Numbered from the stretch's first letter, positions 20,566-32,559 are shown. The stretch is DNA of 64,000 nucleotides from Arion vulgaris (GCA_020796225.1 CM036765.1:38034066-38098065); one strand, 5' to 3'. The notes: a model not told the origin generated them from the sequence alone. Translations and numbers: made by a program.

Positions 20566-20664
20566 GTGCTGTTTCTTCTTTGTTGACCACTTCAATCTAA
20601 CGATTTTCTGGCCAACAGTATGTTACTAGTGTCAAACATGACCAATAACAGCAGCTAATGAGCG

Positions 20665-21055
20665 GAATATCATAACGACGGAGATGAGGTTCCTTAGAAA
20701 AGCGACAGGTGTGACAATAAGAGACACAATAAGAAATTAAGAAATCAGAAGAAGACTGGATGTGAAACCAGTCATGCAATTCATAAAAGAACAACAGATT
20801 AAATGGTTTGGACACCTGACAAGAATGCCCTAGTATCGTCTACCACAGAGAGTCACACTGAAAAAGTATAACAAGTATAAAGCAAGAGGAAGACCACGCA
20901 AAATATGGAGCGACGGCATCAAGAACAACCTTAAGAAAATGAATAACAGCTTACAAACTCCATTAGAACAAGCACACACATGATCACTACACCCACCCTC
21001 TCCTACCCCAACACTTCCATAAAGAAGTAAATGGTGGAAGAGAAGAAGAAGGGGA
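20665..21055 (+). pseudogene. LINE-D C-terminal end, copy 1
   Basis: Reads MRFLRKATGVTIRDTIRN, then IKEQQIKWFGHLTRMP and KYKARGRPRKIWSDGIK, with stops in between. It matches the cleaner LINE-D copy at 33370-33800 (KCLRRMLGVTRRDRLRNEDI, KQQIKWFGH). Confidence 0.85.
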
Positions 21056-21059
21056 AGTA

Positions 21060-21280
21060 ATGATTACTATTCGACATAAAATACCGATTTGTAAGACTAT
21101 TCGAAGCTATCTGGAAATCCAATGCAGCCAATCTCGTATCTGGGATGACTCAAGCTGGTAACATGGTAAAGTTACTAATACTTTTAACTAAGCTATATTA
21201 CATGCTGTCAGTTCCAGGCAGTATTCTGTATTTGAGTAACGAATCTCTATTCACCCATCCTTAATACACACACATAATCA
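21060..21280. repeat. Copy of intron segment 8600-8953 (empty-site like)
   Basis: Matches 8600-8640 and 8800-8953 with moderate divergence, ending in CACCCATCC just where the hAT element is inserted after CACCCATCAC in the first copy. No hAT sequence follows here, so this is a natural pre-insertion site. Confidence 0.7.
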
Positions 21281-21384
21281 CTGAACAAGAACTACAACTA
21301 CACAATATAATCAAAAGGGACTAAAGACACTTCATAACATATTACCATCAAATCCGTAGAAACCTATACCAAACCTCAGCAAAT

Positions 21385-21610
21385 GCTGAAGAAGTCATGT
21401 AAGTATTACTTTTCAGCAGAACTCCAATGGCCTATAGGAAAACTTGCCCGATTACGGCAAAACAGATGTAGAATCTGCAGGCAGAACAAACAGGAAACAG
21501 AAGACCGCTTATTCTTCCAATGTATCATTTGATTATATCTTGTTAATCTAGTTTGATTAACTAGAGCAAACAATAACCTCCAGCAAAAAAAAGTAGACAT
21601 GTACAAATAA
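21385..21610 (+). pseudogene. LINE-J zinc-binding C-terminal fragment
   Basis: A plus frame reads AELQWPIGKLARLRQNRCRI followed by CRQNKQETEDRLFFQC, a C-x2-C ... C pattern like the zinc-binding end that follows RNase H in some LINEs. It is short and ends in stops. Confidence 0.55.
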
Positions 21611-21744
21611 TCATGTTAAACATGCTACCACAGACAGGCACAAAGTCAGAAAAGAAAAACATCAGCTAGCAGAATTTAGAAACCTGTTATGGCTATGCAA
21701 AAACAAAACCAAACATGAACTAAGGAACAACGCAAAACTTTAAA

Positions 21745-22015
21745 ATACTTAAAATGAAAATCGTGGCATATATACCTTTTTTTTTATAGAACGCCGCCAT
21801 CAACCACAGTAAACGAGTCTTTGATTTTATAGGCGTCACTTATACGTTCAGTAGTTTGTTATTTCTTTCCGAACGGTAAATTCTATTTTTACCGTTCGTG
21901 AAAATCCACGGGACAAATTTTCTTTCAAACTGACCGTCATGAAGTTTTGAACCTGGTACTCTTGAGTTGTGATCGAGCTCACTACCACTAAGCAATAGAC
22001 GCTCACATATACAAA
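21745..22015 (-). repeat. SINE-2, full-length copy
   Basis: On the minus strand: A-box region GCTTAGTGGTAGTGAGCTCG, B box CAGGTTCAAAACTTC, a central ACGGTAAAAATAGAATTTAC hairpin-like part, and the 3' end TTACTGTGGTTGATGGCGGC with ATGCCACGATTTTCATTTTA. It is the most complete minus-strand copy of the family. Confidence 0.85.
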
Positions 22016-22279
22016 CAGAAGAAACAAATTTATTTTTTAAAATACACACATTCATAAATGGTACTTTTGTTTGGGGTCGCTTTTATCAACCTAGTTAACA
22101 ACTCTTTGTTATCTGTGGGGGTTTTCTGAACTCGAACGTTGCGCGAGGACGTGAGCAAGTTTTGACCCCTATAGGCCCCAAGGGCAAGTAGAAAGGCACG
22201 TCCTAATTTAGACCAAAGCGTAAACATATTTTCAGTGATCGGTGATCTTCTTCTTCGGTGATTTATGGTCATTCGTGTA

Positions 22280-22510
22280 CTTTACTATCTCTCTCTCTCT
22301 CTCTCTGCCTTTTTAACCCGGATTGGGGCATAGACCCTCAACCAACCCATGCCAAGTCTTCCTATCTCTAGCTATCTCCTGCAGCTCCCTCCAGCTCTCT
22401 TTTATATTGTTGACATCTGCCACCAAATCTCGAATCCATGTATTTCTCGGCCTCCCCCTCTTTCGCTGTCCATCGGGTTCCAGGAAAGGACCCTTCTTGT
22501 TATATTCCCT
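22280..22510 (-). pseudogene. LINE-C C-terminal end, clean copy
   Basis: The minus strand reads GPFLEPDGQRKRGRPRNTW, then IRDLVADVNNIKESWRELQ and RDRKTWHGLVEGLCPNPG, a textbook LINE ORF2 ending, followed by a (GA)n tail (CT run 22288-22305 on the plus strand). It serves as the reference for the copies at 1712 and 17380. Confidence 0.9.
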
Positions 22511-22679
22511 CAGGTTTTCGCAAAGTGTGTCTCACCCAGCACCAGCGTCTTTTTTAAAACTTCTTGGTTCCCTGTTTTTTTTTTTTTTTTTCTTTCGTCC
22601 GCTTTCAACTCAGACGAAGTTTCATCTCTGAAACTGATTTTTGCGTGAAAATCCGTTTTCCAATTTCTTACAATGGCAG

Positions 22680-22915
22680 CAGCGTGCACATTGTAAATTA
22701 CTTACACTGGCAGCCGTGTGCTCAATGTACTCGTAATTAGTATTCCCCTCGCCATACAGGCAGATTTTCTCCGACTTCAGAGGTACTCACGTTATCGTCC
22801 TGAGTAAGACCAGGGGACTCGAACAAATGCCGGACAGTAGGTTCGAACCCGAGCTATGAGGCGTCTCACAGCTAGCAGGCCGAGCTACTATCAACTACTC
22901 TAGGCAATCCCCCGG
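22680..22915 (-). repeat. SINE-4, tRNA-derived
   Basis: On the minus strand the A box TAGCTCGGCCTGCTAG and B box CGGGTTCGAACCTAC are well formed and spaced as in a tRNA, followed by GAGTCCCCTGGTCTTACTC. The body then continues towards 22680. Only one copy is seen here. Confidence 0.7.
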
Positions 22916-25055
22916 TTCCCTGTAATCTGTCTTGTTCTGTAAACTACAAACTGGGCAGTCAGTTTCATGTCTGTCCGGTTTCCCCCAAAGTTTAGTGTTT
23001 ATGTCGTCGACTGGGTGTGGCCACATGTCGCAATGGTCATGGATATTATCCAATAGAGCACACATTTATACAGACGGGTAACTCATAGACGACATCTACT
23101 CATCTACACAACCTTCAGAAACAATAAAGTCAAAAACTGTAACAAGGTCAATGAAAAGCGCAGTCTGTGGTGCTTTTTAGTGCATATCTAAAAATAGTAA
23201 CGAAAGCAATGTGTCCCAATTGTATCCGCTTTTATTATTGATATTTGTTTTGTCCTGTTTTTGTTTTTACATTCAATGTACGTATACATTTATAGCAATT
23301 AATCATGACTATGCTATTTTTAACATTTAAATTTACTTTACATTTCGACACAAATAAACATAAACAAATGTCAGGGTCGCATAAGTGATGCATTTTAACT
23401 GTCAACATCAAATACTTTAGAAAAAATATTAACTATATAGTAGACTTACTACACAAATACAAAACAGACTTTATTATCGTTTAAGAAACAAACATTCAAA
23501 ACAAATTTTTTGCACATTAAATCACAATACGGTGAAGCATGTCACACATGTTTTAGTCTAAGGACAACGTCGCGGTAGGTATTCGTAACATGATACACAT
23601 CCGACGAGTTGTAAATCATACATAAAAACAGAGACTAGTAGGGAGGAGTCGAAGTAGTAGTACAAGTCAAACATAAACAAAATATTAAAGACACGCCCAT
23701 ACTAATCAACATATACACCACAGCAGACATAAAATGTCAGAAAGTTCTACGGAAAACTTTTACACGCTTTAAGACGACGATATAAGGTACTGTACACCCT
23801 ATTATAACGGGCAGGTATTTTCATTACGTTCTTGGTGATCTATAAATTTGTCACGTAGGAGATTAAACATAATTTCACATGTTCTGCAAATAGTATAAGA
23901 ATAACATGCTGTTATAGTTGCGTATAGAGATGAGATGATGAGATGATGATAGTGATGATGATGATGAAATGAAAAGATATTCCCAGATGGGAGAGAAACA
24001 ACGCATAAGAACGAAGCACGCATTAATGGTAGATCAACTAGATTAAACATGTTTTGTACACACGAGTCAAGATTATCAATAAAAAAACAAAACATTCAGA
24101 CAATACAAGGACTCAATTGTGCACAAGGAAAAGCACTAGGAAGTAAAGGCAGTCGCCGTGATGTTGACCATATCACCCATCGTGTGCCGACGGTCAATTC
24201 AAAATACAGTCGTAACATGGAATTACCTAATATACATCGAGGCATGAAAAAAAGGAAATTTACGGACTACAAGGGGGTTGCCGCAGTATTAAATGGAACC
24301 TTCAGGAACAAGACTAACAAACAAAATACAACATTGGAAATTTTACATTTGTTTATTGCAAAAAAGGCAAAAACTTTGTTAAAACAATGACATTACTACT
24401 AAATGTATATGACTACTCCGCACCCACAGAAAACCTAGACTAATGGAACTGACTAAAACATACAGTTAAATAAGTAAAATAGGTATACTATCAACAGCGA
24501 TACAACGACGACTGAGTCGACATAGATAAATATTAGAAGAGACTTCGTTTGACATCTTCTTCACGTGTGTTCTTCAGTGCGACAAATTTAATCATTCTTA
24601 TTGTGATCTATAATTGATCTTTTACAAGAAAGACTAACGTTAAACCCCGGTTCGTAGGCCCATACTTGTATATGGTACCATACACGTCTAGGGCATGGCT
24701 TCCGGTTCTATCCTACGGGAAATGTTTTGAGTCTGTCTCGCTGACAGTCAGTCCCCTACAACTGTCCCTTCCTTCGTGTATTCATTGCTCTTTAAGGATC
24801 ATTTCTCGACCTATATTTGGGCTTATGATCTTCGCTTAAGAGTAATATTCGTTTGAAATAATTTTTAGATATACATGCACTACAAGTACACAAACTTCAA
24901 GATGAGTTAGACAAGTACAAACATACTTTTCAAGAAACGCTGTTGAGAACAATGCTAAATAATCTAACACAAGAAATACCAAGTAAACAATACATAGTCC
25001 AACAAAATATTCACAAAAACACACTGGATCACTGGATAGGAAGAAGATACAAACC
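22916..25055. other. Long stretch without recognised gene
   Basis: Contains a short (ATG)n run near 23935-23965 and a 113-codon plus ORF (24049-24390), lysine-rich with no domain I know; its segment GSKGSRRDVDHITHRVP resembles 44860-44900 (GSRRSVDHITQH), so it is more likely a dispersed repeat than a gene. Near 24590-24680 a diverged family B-like phrase may be present. Nothing else is seen. Confidence 0.4.
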
Positions 25056-25057
25056 AA

Positions 25058-25150
25058 ACCAAACGATGTGATCCAGACTCGAACCTACAACCTTCAGAAT
25101 GCAAAGCACTTTTTACTACTTCGCTACAGATACCCACATAGGGGCAGAGG
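25058..25150 (-). repeat. SINE-3 head fragment
   Basis: On the minus strand GTAGCGAAGTAGTAAAAAGT and GTAGGTTCGAGTCTGGATC match the A and B boxes of SINE-3 at 13560-13640. The body is not recognisable. Confidence 0.6.
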
Positions 25151-26130
25151 AAATACAATAGTATAAAATTAAGAGATCTGCCCCTTTCACACATTCTATA
25201 GCCAACTCTTCTGGAAAAGACGCTCACCCTAAAACACATGACAATTTTTAACTTACACTAAACGGCATTACTCAACAGCACAAACAATTTTTTCTCGACG
25301 TTTGACACTAGAATATTTGCAAGCGGCGCTAACAATGTTGCAGAAATACAAATCATCAGGTCTCGACGTTTAGTTGGGTATTAATAATCGTTTTTTTAAA
25401 CTTTTAATAGCCAATTTTACAGACAAACGAATCTTTGTCACTTTTAATTGTTAAATTGAACACATAAAAGACACAAAAGAAAAACAATAGACCAATGTCT
25501 TTGCTAAATACAGACTATACAATGTCGAAGAACGTCACATATATTTATATGAATATTGATTTTTGTTTCTTGTTATTAATTTTATATTTCCAGCCTTGTG
25601 ATCTTGCGTTAAAAATTTCTTTCTCACAGATTTAAATAATTGACTTTTGATCTAATGTTTCGACCTGGAATTCAAAACAATCTGCTTTGATTTGATTGAA
25701 TGTTATTTTATTTTGTTTCTTGAACATATATTTGCATACAATCGAGTATGTGTATTTTGTGAATTAATGTGTGAGTTTATAAATTGTGAAAGTACATATT
25801 TAAAAATACTTCCATGTTGAACATTCCTGATATTTGTAAATCATACCATATTCACAACAAAGCACAAAAAATTGCCATTCTTTTGTGATATTACTGTGTT
25901 GTATTAAGTAGTTATGAAATAAAATATTTTTGAAAAAAAATGTGTTTCTTTTTTATAATACATTTTGCATATGAGCACTCAAACAGTATATTTTATGTTT
26001 CAAGTGTTATTTGCCATTTGTTTGCATTTCAAACACATTATTGATGTAATCAAATGTTGTATCAATTCTAAAATATGCCAGCGAGAGTTGGAAAATGACT
26101 ACAGGTATTGAAGGTAAGTTGAATGCATTT
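25151..26130. other. AT-rich stretch, nothing recognised
   Basis: Very AT-rich sequence with many poly-A and poly-T runs. I see no coding signal, RNA gene or named repeat. Confidence 0.4.
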
Positions 26131-26134
26131 TAAA

Positions 26135-26500
26135 ATAGATGTCTGCGAAAAATAATGAATATAAATGGAAAGAATTCAGGAGAAGTGATGAAATCAGAGA
26201 AATTTCTGGTCAGTCACTAGTAATTACTGTTATAAGAAGGAGAAGATGGAGATATGTTGGACACACCTTGCGGAGAAATGATCAACGAATATCAAAGCAG
26301 GCATTGAAGTGGGATGCAAAGGGTTCAAGAAAGAGCGGACGACCTAGGGGGACACTGAAACAAACTTTGCTGAGAGAGGCAAGAAATATCGGTTTCAGTT
26401 CCATGGAGGAGATTGAGCGAGTTGCCCAGGATAGAGTGGTATGGATAAATTTCTTGCAGGCATTATGTAACGTATAACGGTACGAGAGGAATTTTCATTA
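26135..26500 (+). pseudogene. LINE-A C-terminal end, copy 3
   Basis: A 112-codon open frame (26139-26477) reads RRRWRYVGHTLRRNDQRI, then KQALKWDAKGSRKSGRPRG and ERVAQDRVVWINFLQALCNV with a stop, then the 3' end AACGGTACGAGAGGAATTTT. It is the longest and only uninterrupted LINE-A end here and covers the last ~110 residues of the ORF2 protein. The 5' part of the LINE is missing. Confidence 0.9.
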
Positions 26501-26589
26501 TTACTATTGATATAAGATTAGAAAATGATGAAAGTGGTTGTTTTTGCCCTTTAGAAGCAACACATTTGGTGCGATGAAAAGCGATAGGT

Positions 26590-27840
26590 TTTAACGTCAT
26601 TCGAGGTACGTGGGTTCGACTGTATTCAATTTTGGATACAAGTGTTTTTTCCCGAGCAAGTTGTAATAACAAATTTGTATACCTAGTTGAAGATAGTTCT
26701 GTTCTCAAGTGTTTGCGAATTACATTATTTGTTTACTTGCTATTAAATAAGTAACCATCTCTCCAATAGCATGTTTGGGAACAACAACTTAATGAATGAG
26801 ATTTTGTGAATGTAACAAAAATGAATGATTTCTTAAAATCTTAAGAGTGTTTTTCTTTACGCGAAAAGTGGCACCGTAGACGATATATGTACTTGAAATA
26901 GTATTTTGATCTTAGCTAGAAGCAGTAATGCAGTTTTATGTTTTCTGTAATTTTTCCGTTCTCGATTATTTCATGGTGTAATTAGTTTTGGTGGCGCGTA
27001 GCGCTAGGGTTAGTGAGTTGTTATGTAGCTGACTTCTGAATTCTAATGGTATGCTAGTGGAGTGTTGCTGGCAATGTTCGTGATTTTACAAGGGGAGCCA
27101 GTTCAGAAGCAGGAAACTATGAAGTAGCAGTGAGCAGCAAGATTGTAGTGTTGATGGCTACGTTTGGATAGCCAGATTCAGTATATTCATGGGTAATGCA
27201 TTAGTGGTAGTGGTATGGGCTGTAGCAGCAGCAGTCATGCAGGAGTAGGTAGCAGTAGTAATATGGGAGTATGGTAGTATTGCAGTCGAGCAGGAGTAGC
27301 GTAGCAGCTGTAGTAGTAGCTAGTAGTAGTAGAGTAGAGTTGTAGTAGAGTGGTATAGTAGTAGGTAGGTAGTAGTAGGTGGTAGTAGTAGGTGGTAGTA
27401 GTAGTTGGTAGTAGCAGTGGCAGTAGCAGTAGCAGTAGCAGTGGCAGTAGCAGTGGCAGTAGCAGCAGTAGTAGTAGTAGTACACATTAGTCAGTCGTCA
27501 ACGTAAATATAGTCAAGAATGCGTTTTAATACCATCAGGCATATTTTGAATATGATGTTAGACTTGTACTTTTCTTTTACCAACTGCACACAATGAGATG
27601 ATGTGGCCGACATCGTACCGGTCACATTTACTTTCCAGGGTTTTTCTCCTGCACAATAGAAGCTGAGCGACCGTAGAGTCGTTACGGTCGGACAAAATTC
27701 ACTACACTTGTGGGTCTAAATCTTGTTTTTTTTAAGACCATGGACTACAAAGCAAGGGCCCTAACAACTATGATTTTTTTTTTCCGATCCAGAAGCACTA
27801 CTGTTCGCTCAACACTACTGACTACATACCACTAAACATA
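26590..27840. repeat. Duplicated block D, first copy, left part
   Basis: Matches 59660-60630 in the same orientation over its whole length apart from microsatellite changes, for example GTTGTAATAACAAAT, ATAGCATG-TTGG-ACAACAACTT, and AGTCAGTCGTCA followed by a run ending GACCATGGACTACAAAGCAA. The (AGT/GCA)n region at 27190-27485 corresponds to 60120-60320. A SINE-1 3' end fragment in minus orientation (poly-T then CCGATCCAGAAGCACT) closes it at 27773-27797. Confidence 0.85.
27190..27485. repeat. (AGT)n/(AGTAGC)n microsatellite region
   Basis: Trinucleotide and hexanucleotide runs (GTAGTAGGTGGTAGTAGTA, GCAGTAGCAGTGGCAGTA). The minus ORF of Tyr, Leu, Thr and Cys is a by-product. Confidence 0.95.
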
Positions 27841-27844
27841 GAAC

Positions 27845-29330
27845 ACAAATAAATGAAATGGCCGTCAAATATATCGGACAGCTATGTGAGAATCATATCG
27901 GCTTCTCAACTTTTATTTATTTATTTATCTACTTCAATACACAAAAAACATATACATATAAAATAATTAAAATCCTGAAAAGAAGTCAACAAGCAATTTA
28001 AAACACATATCAATGCACATAATAATGTAAAATATAGCTACTAACTAATATTGTAATTGTTCACCAAGTAATATCTAATAACTGGGGAACACTTGTAACA
28101 TCTGTCTATCTTGTAAGCATTTGTATATCTGTCTATCTTCTACACTCTTTAAGGAACTGTCTATCTTGCGAACACTTGTATAAGGAATAATCTGTCTATC
28201 TTGTACACACTGTTTAAAAATCAATCTGCCACTCTTTAGTGAACTGTCTATCTTGCGAACACTTGTATAAGGAATAATCTGTCTTATCTTGTACACTCTG
28301 TTTAAAATCAATCTGCCACTCTTTAGTGAACTGTCTATCTTGTAAGCACTTCTATAAGGAATAATCTGTCTATTTTCTACACACTTTAGGGAACTGTCTA
28401 TCTTGCGAACACTTGTATAAGGAATAATCTGTCTATCTTGTACACACTGGAATAATCGATCTATCTGCCACTCTTTAATGAACTGTCTATCTTGTAAGCA
28501 CTTCTATAATGAATAATCTGTCTATCTTCACACACTGTTTAGTTCTAACCTGTGAGTTCTAAGTCCACAAGAACTCCAGTAGCCTGATGTCTTACCCCAC
28601 TCGGACAGTCATCAGCATACGTTGTTTCTGTTCAAGTTCTCTGTCTTCTGGTTCTCTATGTGTCTGGACCGAGCTAAGTTCTTCTGCTCACTTCTTCTGC
28701 TAATTTCTTCTGTTAAGCACTTCGGCTAAGTTCCTCTGCTAAGTTTCTATTCTAAGTTCAACTCTCTGCGTCTGTACTCCTAGCTCCTATCGGCTCACTG
28801 TGCTCTCCGTTCTGTGTTCTGATGGTAACTACCGCTCTTCAACCACCTCTTCGTACCTACGTCCAAGCTATCTGTGTCGATCTGTGTTCCGTTCGTCTAT
28901 TTATCCGCCAATCCAAAATCAACATCCTTTGTTCCTAGACCCATTCAGGTGGTCAGGAAATTTACCTGGCTAGACTGCCTGGTCCCTTGAGAGCCATACT
29001 GCCACGTCGTTCTGTTATTAACACCCCTGCTTGACTTATTTCCCCCTGGCTAAAACTCCCGAAATCCCTTTTATCTGAACTTCCTAGGAAACCGGACTGA
29101 ATCTTATCTGATGGTCACCTGTAGTTCAGCCTCCAACCATTCTTCCAGTCGGCTCTTAGCTCTGACGCGTAACCGTTTAATTACAAAATGTCACCTGTAG
29201 TAACACTCAATGCTGCCAATAGCATTTAAGTCTCCATCCCCATTTTCAGTCGGTTCTTAATTCTGAAACGTTATCAGATCGGTCAACCGTTTAGTTACCT
29301 GAGGCTACCTTTGTGAAAGTCACATCCGAC
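27845..29330 (-). mobile_element. LTR-retroelement-like segment
   Basis: The left end, on the minus strand, reads AAAAGTTGAGAA then GATTCTCACATAG and TTGACGGCCATTTCATTTAT, matching 51645-51715 inside the composite element at 48441. The pyrimidine-rich middle (28540-28930) resembles in inverse the purine-rich 50450-50800 only in style. I infer a remnant LTR plus leader of the same Ty3/Gypsy-like family. No coding domain is visible. It is inserted into duplicated block D. Confidence 0.45.
28075..28550. repeat. Tandem repeats of a GTCTATCTTG motif
   Basis: Units with GAACTGTCTATCTTGCGAAC, TTGTATAAGGAATAATCTGT and CAATCTGCCACTCTTTAGTG repeat about five times with rearranged order. Non-coding. 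Confidence 0.9.
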
Positions 29331-29398
29331 TCCAGTTTTCTTGACCACTATGACACCATGGCACTATTACACTATTATGACACCATGACACTATTACA

Positions 29399-29892
29399 CT
29401 ATGTCAGCGCTCTAATCACTTGACTATGTCAGTTCTCCAATCACTTGACTATGTCAGTCTTCTCTAATCCACTTGACTATGTCAGCTCTCTAATCACTTG
29501 ACTATGTCAGCTCTCTAATCACTTGACTATGTCAGCTCTCTAATCACTTGACTATGTCAGTTCTCTAATCACTTGACTATGTCAGCTCTCTAATCACTTG
29601 ACTATGTCAGCTCTCTAATCACTTGACTATGTCAGCTCTCTAATCACTTGACTATGTCAGCTCTCTAATCACTTGACTATGTCAGCTCTCTAATCACTTG
29701 ACTATGTCAGCTCTCTAATCACTTGACTATGTCAGCTCTCTAATCACTTGACTATGTCAGCTCTCTAATCACTTGACTATGTCAGCTCTCTAATCACTTG
29801 ACTATGTCAGTTCTCTAACCACTTTACTATGTCAGCTCTCTAATCACTTGACTATGCCAGCGCTCTATCTACTTAACTACGTCAGCTTTCTC
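29399..29892. repeat. 25-bp minisatellite, about 19 units
   Basis: Head-to-tail CTCTCTAATCACTTGACTAT plus GTCAG. The flanks match 62035-62095, where only about two degenerate units exist (ACTACGTCAGTGCTCGAACC, ACTTTGCTACGCCAACTCTC). The array therefore grew in this copy of block D, or shrank in the other. Confidence 0.95.
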
Positions 29893-30200
29893 TTACCATA
29901 CAAAAACAAATTCTTAATTACTGAGTAGCTTTTCGCTCCCCAATGAGCATGGGATCGCTACCGTAGTTGACCCTGCTGAAGTAAGTGCGAGATAACCCAT
30001 ATGTTCAAGTACTGGTCGATCATGCTGCATACACTTTTTCTTGTGATAAAGTTGAAGGTCATGAATCATCTCTAATGACCTTATTTACGAACAATCAGAT
30101 CTAACACCTTGCTACAGTATAACTTGGTAGATGGTGTACTCTAAAGTTGGGTTGCTTGTTGGTAAAATCTTATTACCCATCACTAAACAAGACTGTTCAC
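29893..30200. repeat. Duplicated block D, first copy, middle part
   Basis: Closely matches 62095-62370 (TGGGATCGCTACCGTAGTTG, ACAGTATAACTTGGTAGATG). Non-coding. Confidence 0.85.
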
Positions 30201-30202
30201 GC

Positions 30203-30436
30203 AAAAGGGGACCTCACAAAGGGGACCTCACAAAGGGGACCTCACAAAGGGGACCTCACAAAAGGGGACCTCACAAAGGGGACCTCACAAAGGGGACCTC
30301 ACAAAAGGGGACCTCGACTACAAAGGGGACCTCACAAAGGGGGGCCTCACAAAGGGGGACCTCACAAAAGGGGGACCTCACAAAAGGGGACCTCACAAAG
30401 GGGACCTACAAGGGGACCTCACAAAGGGGACTACAC
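30203..30436. repeat. 14-bp minisatellite, about 16 units
   Basis: Units AAAGGGGACCTCAC with one-base G-run or A-run length changes. Different frames read (KGTSQRGPH)n-like peptides; length changes shift the frame, which argues against a protein. Confidence 0.95.
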
Positions 30437-30504
30437 ATAGAAAGTTATTTTACCAGACTCTTAATCTGAAATTCGTTAATTTGAAAATTATCTTTATCAC
30501 GTTT

Positions 30505-30722
30505 CTTACAGGGCTGTAGATCCCACTCGTTGACCAGATTGAGAGAGATGGGTGTCAATATTTGTGCAGCCCGAAAGAACGAGATACTAAATATCCAAAG
30601 AGATTGATTAATCACTATCGAACTGACGTGTTAGGCTGCTGGATTTGTTGAGGCGGAGATTGGATTAACTATGGACGTGTCCGGAGAGATATGATGATAG
30701 TCATCATATAACTGATAACCGA
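30505..30722 (+). pseudogene. RNase H LINE tail, copy in block D
   Basis: Plus frames read SLTRLREMGVNICAARK, then broken frames with LINIQRD-like and TCPERYDD-ITDN ends. It corresponds to 6095-6310 but with deletions. The other copy of block D has no insertion at this site. Confidence 0.8.
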
Positions 30723-30900
30723 AAATCGTATTAGTAATCCATATGTACAAATGTTTTTTCTACTGGTCAATATTTCCCCAGATTATCAATATTTAGACCT
30801 AGCAACCAAAATCTTTAAACTTTGTCTTTGTTAGAGAAATTGAACTGAAACACTGACATAGCGTTATGAAACATTTCAGCACTATTTCCCATTCATCATC
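30723..30900. repeat. Duplicated block D, first copy, right part
   Basis: Matches 62395-62560: shared ATATGTACAAATGTTTTTTC-like phrase, TACTGGTCAATA, CCCCCAGATTATCAA/CCCCAGATTATCAA and CATTTCAGC. Confidence 0.8.
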
Positions 30901-31020
30901 ATCCTCAGGTGCCGTGCCGGCTAGCGTATGCGATCATGGATCTCCACAAATCTCTGTCTCTAGTGTTTGCTATCATCTCAGATGTTGACGTTCTTCCGTT
31001 CCATGAAGTCAGGTTTCCTA
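30901..31020 (-). pseudogene. LINE-F C-terminal fragment
   Basis: The minus strand resembles the end of the LINE-F copy at 59095: compare the closing residues WRDMIAYAGRHGT there with the broken IHDRIR-PARH here. Only a short remnant remains. Confidence 0.5.
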
Positions 31021-31500
31021 TTTCCCATTAGGATAGTTAAATTGAAACAAGACAAAGGGCTAACGGAGAGCGAGCCCAGTAAACGCTGGTTGAAACCGAA
31101 CACATGGATAAGAACCTGAGCTCCAATAGGTACTGAAGGTTGTGCACGTACATCCTTTCTTGGTGTTTGGCTGTTTATATATCACATTAGAATGATAAAA
31201 ACGACTTAAGAACGATCGCGAGAGAGAGAGAAACAAGACGGACAATGATTAGTTGCAACTCTATGTTTCATTGGGAACAAATAGGAATTATAATAATAAT
31301 AATAATCTATAATCTGATTAGGTAATAAAGGTATCACGGTGGAGATATCAGAACAAAAGGTCTGCCATAGTTCTGTCTTTAACCTTTCAAACAAATGTGG
31401 AAATGTCGTCTCTTGTTCTCTTGACAATTATCAAACACAATCCGCAGAGTTGCTATGCTGATAATATATTGCAACATTTCCATAAATATTCGTAACAAAT
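31021..31500. other. Unassigned stretch
   Basis: No recognised gene or repeat. Confidence 0.35.
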
Positions 31501-31574
31501 AAGAACATGATGCAGCGAGCAAGAGAGAAAGAGAGGGAGAGAGCGAGAGAAAGAGAGAGACAAGGGAGAATGAG

Positions 31575-31605
<31 letters not shown>

Positions 31606-31650
31606 GATAGATAGATAGAGACAGAGGGAGAAGGAGAGAGAAAGAGAAAT
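31501..31650. repeat. (GA)n and (GATA)n simple repeats
   Basis: Purine-rich GAGA runs followed by a clean GATA array (31578-31620). Confidence 0.95.
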
Positions 31651-31804
31651 GAATAACAGTGATCCGGATTTAAAATTTACAAATTCTATCTTTTAGACTG
31701 GATGAAAGCTGTCAATGGCTAGGAAAACAAGTCCTACAAAAGTTTAAAAGCTCAGAAATCACTTCCTTGTATCGGGTTTCTCTATACGGATCAGTTACTC
31801 TAGG

Positions 31805-31990
31805 CAGAAATGACACGACATGTGTTAAGAGAATGGCACAATGCACGAACTTGTATCTCCAGCAACAACCTTAAGGTATTTACGCAAAACATGAACTGTA
31901 AACCAAGCAACGCGGTGCACATTCGAACCCACGACCATCGCAACGTAGAACAAAATGATTCAATGATTCGCCAAAATTCTCCCCCAACCT
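31805..31990 (-). repeat. SINE-3, copy
   Basis: On the minus strand a B box GTGGGTTCGAATGTGC is followed by the body GTTGTTGCTGGAGATACAAG and TTCGTGCATTGTGCCATTCT, as in copies at 13495 and 38560. Confidence 0.7.
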
Positions 31991-32555
31991 CTCCCAACCC
32001 AACAGAGGGGAAAAGTTAATTAAAATTAACTCGAATAAGATACTAGCCAAAACCATATAGACTGAACTAAATGGCGCTTGCATGGTAGTCTCTTTGTGAC
32101 ACACATAAACTCAAATTGCTAATATCAACAAGAACATATCTACATGGCTATACTAAAGTCAGCATAAAAGAAAAGGAAGTTAACACTACTAAAAATGTTA
32201 CCTCATTAACTCGTAATACGACAAGATACATAACACATAGTACTGGTTTAATCAAAATTCCTACAAGTCATGAACCAAAAACGTTTATCTTTAAAAAAAA
32301 TAATTTTCAAAATCTATTTTATGCTATTTGTGTATGCTATAATTCTTTGCTAAATATAACTATCAAATTTCTAGAATAGAGCTTTCAACTCTACACATTC
32401 TGATAATTGAAATAATGCTGTGGTGGTTAACACAAGAAAGTTATAATAGATTGTGTTAAGTTACCTTTCATTAAAAAAATTGTATTCTATGAAAGTAGCA
32501 GGTAAAAACGAATTTTAACGCGCACGTAAATAGGAGTTAAAACGTCACTTCTGCT
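31991..32555. other. Unassigned stretch
   Basis: AT-rich; the 87-codon plus ORF at 32116-32379 has no recognisable domain. Confidence 0.35.
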
Positions 32556-32559
32556 CTCT

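Noticed and set aside
27845..29330. Intact LTR retrotransposon
   Set aside because: Only the LTR/leader-like left end matches another copy; no gag, pol or second LTR is visible.
30131..30469. GTSQRGPHK-repeat protein
   Set aside because: Fourteen-bp units with G-run length changes shift the frame; this is a minisatellite.
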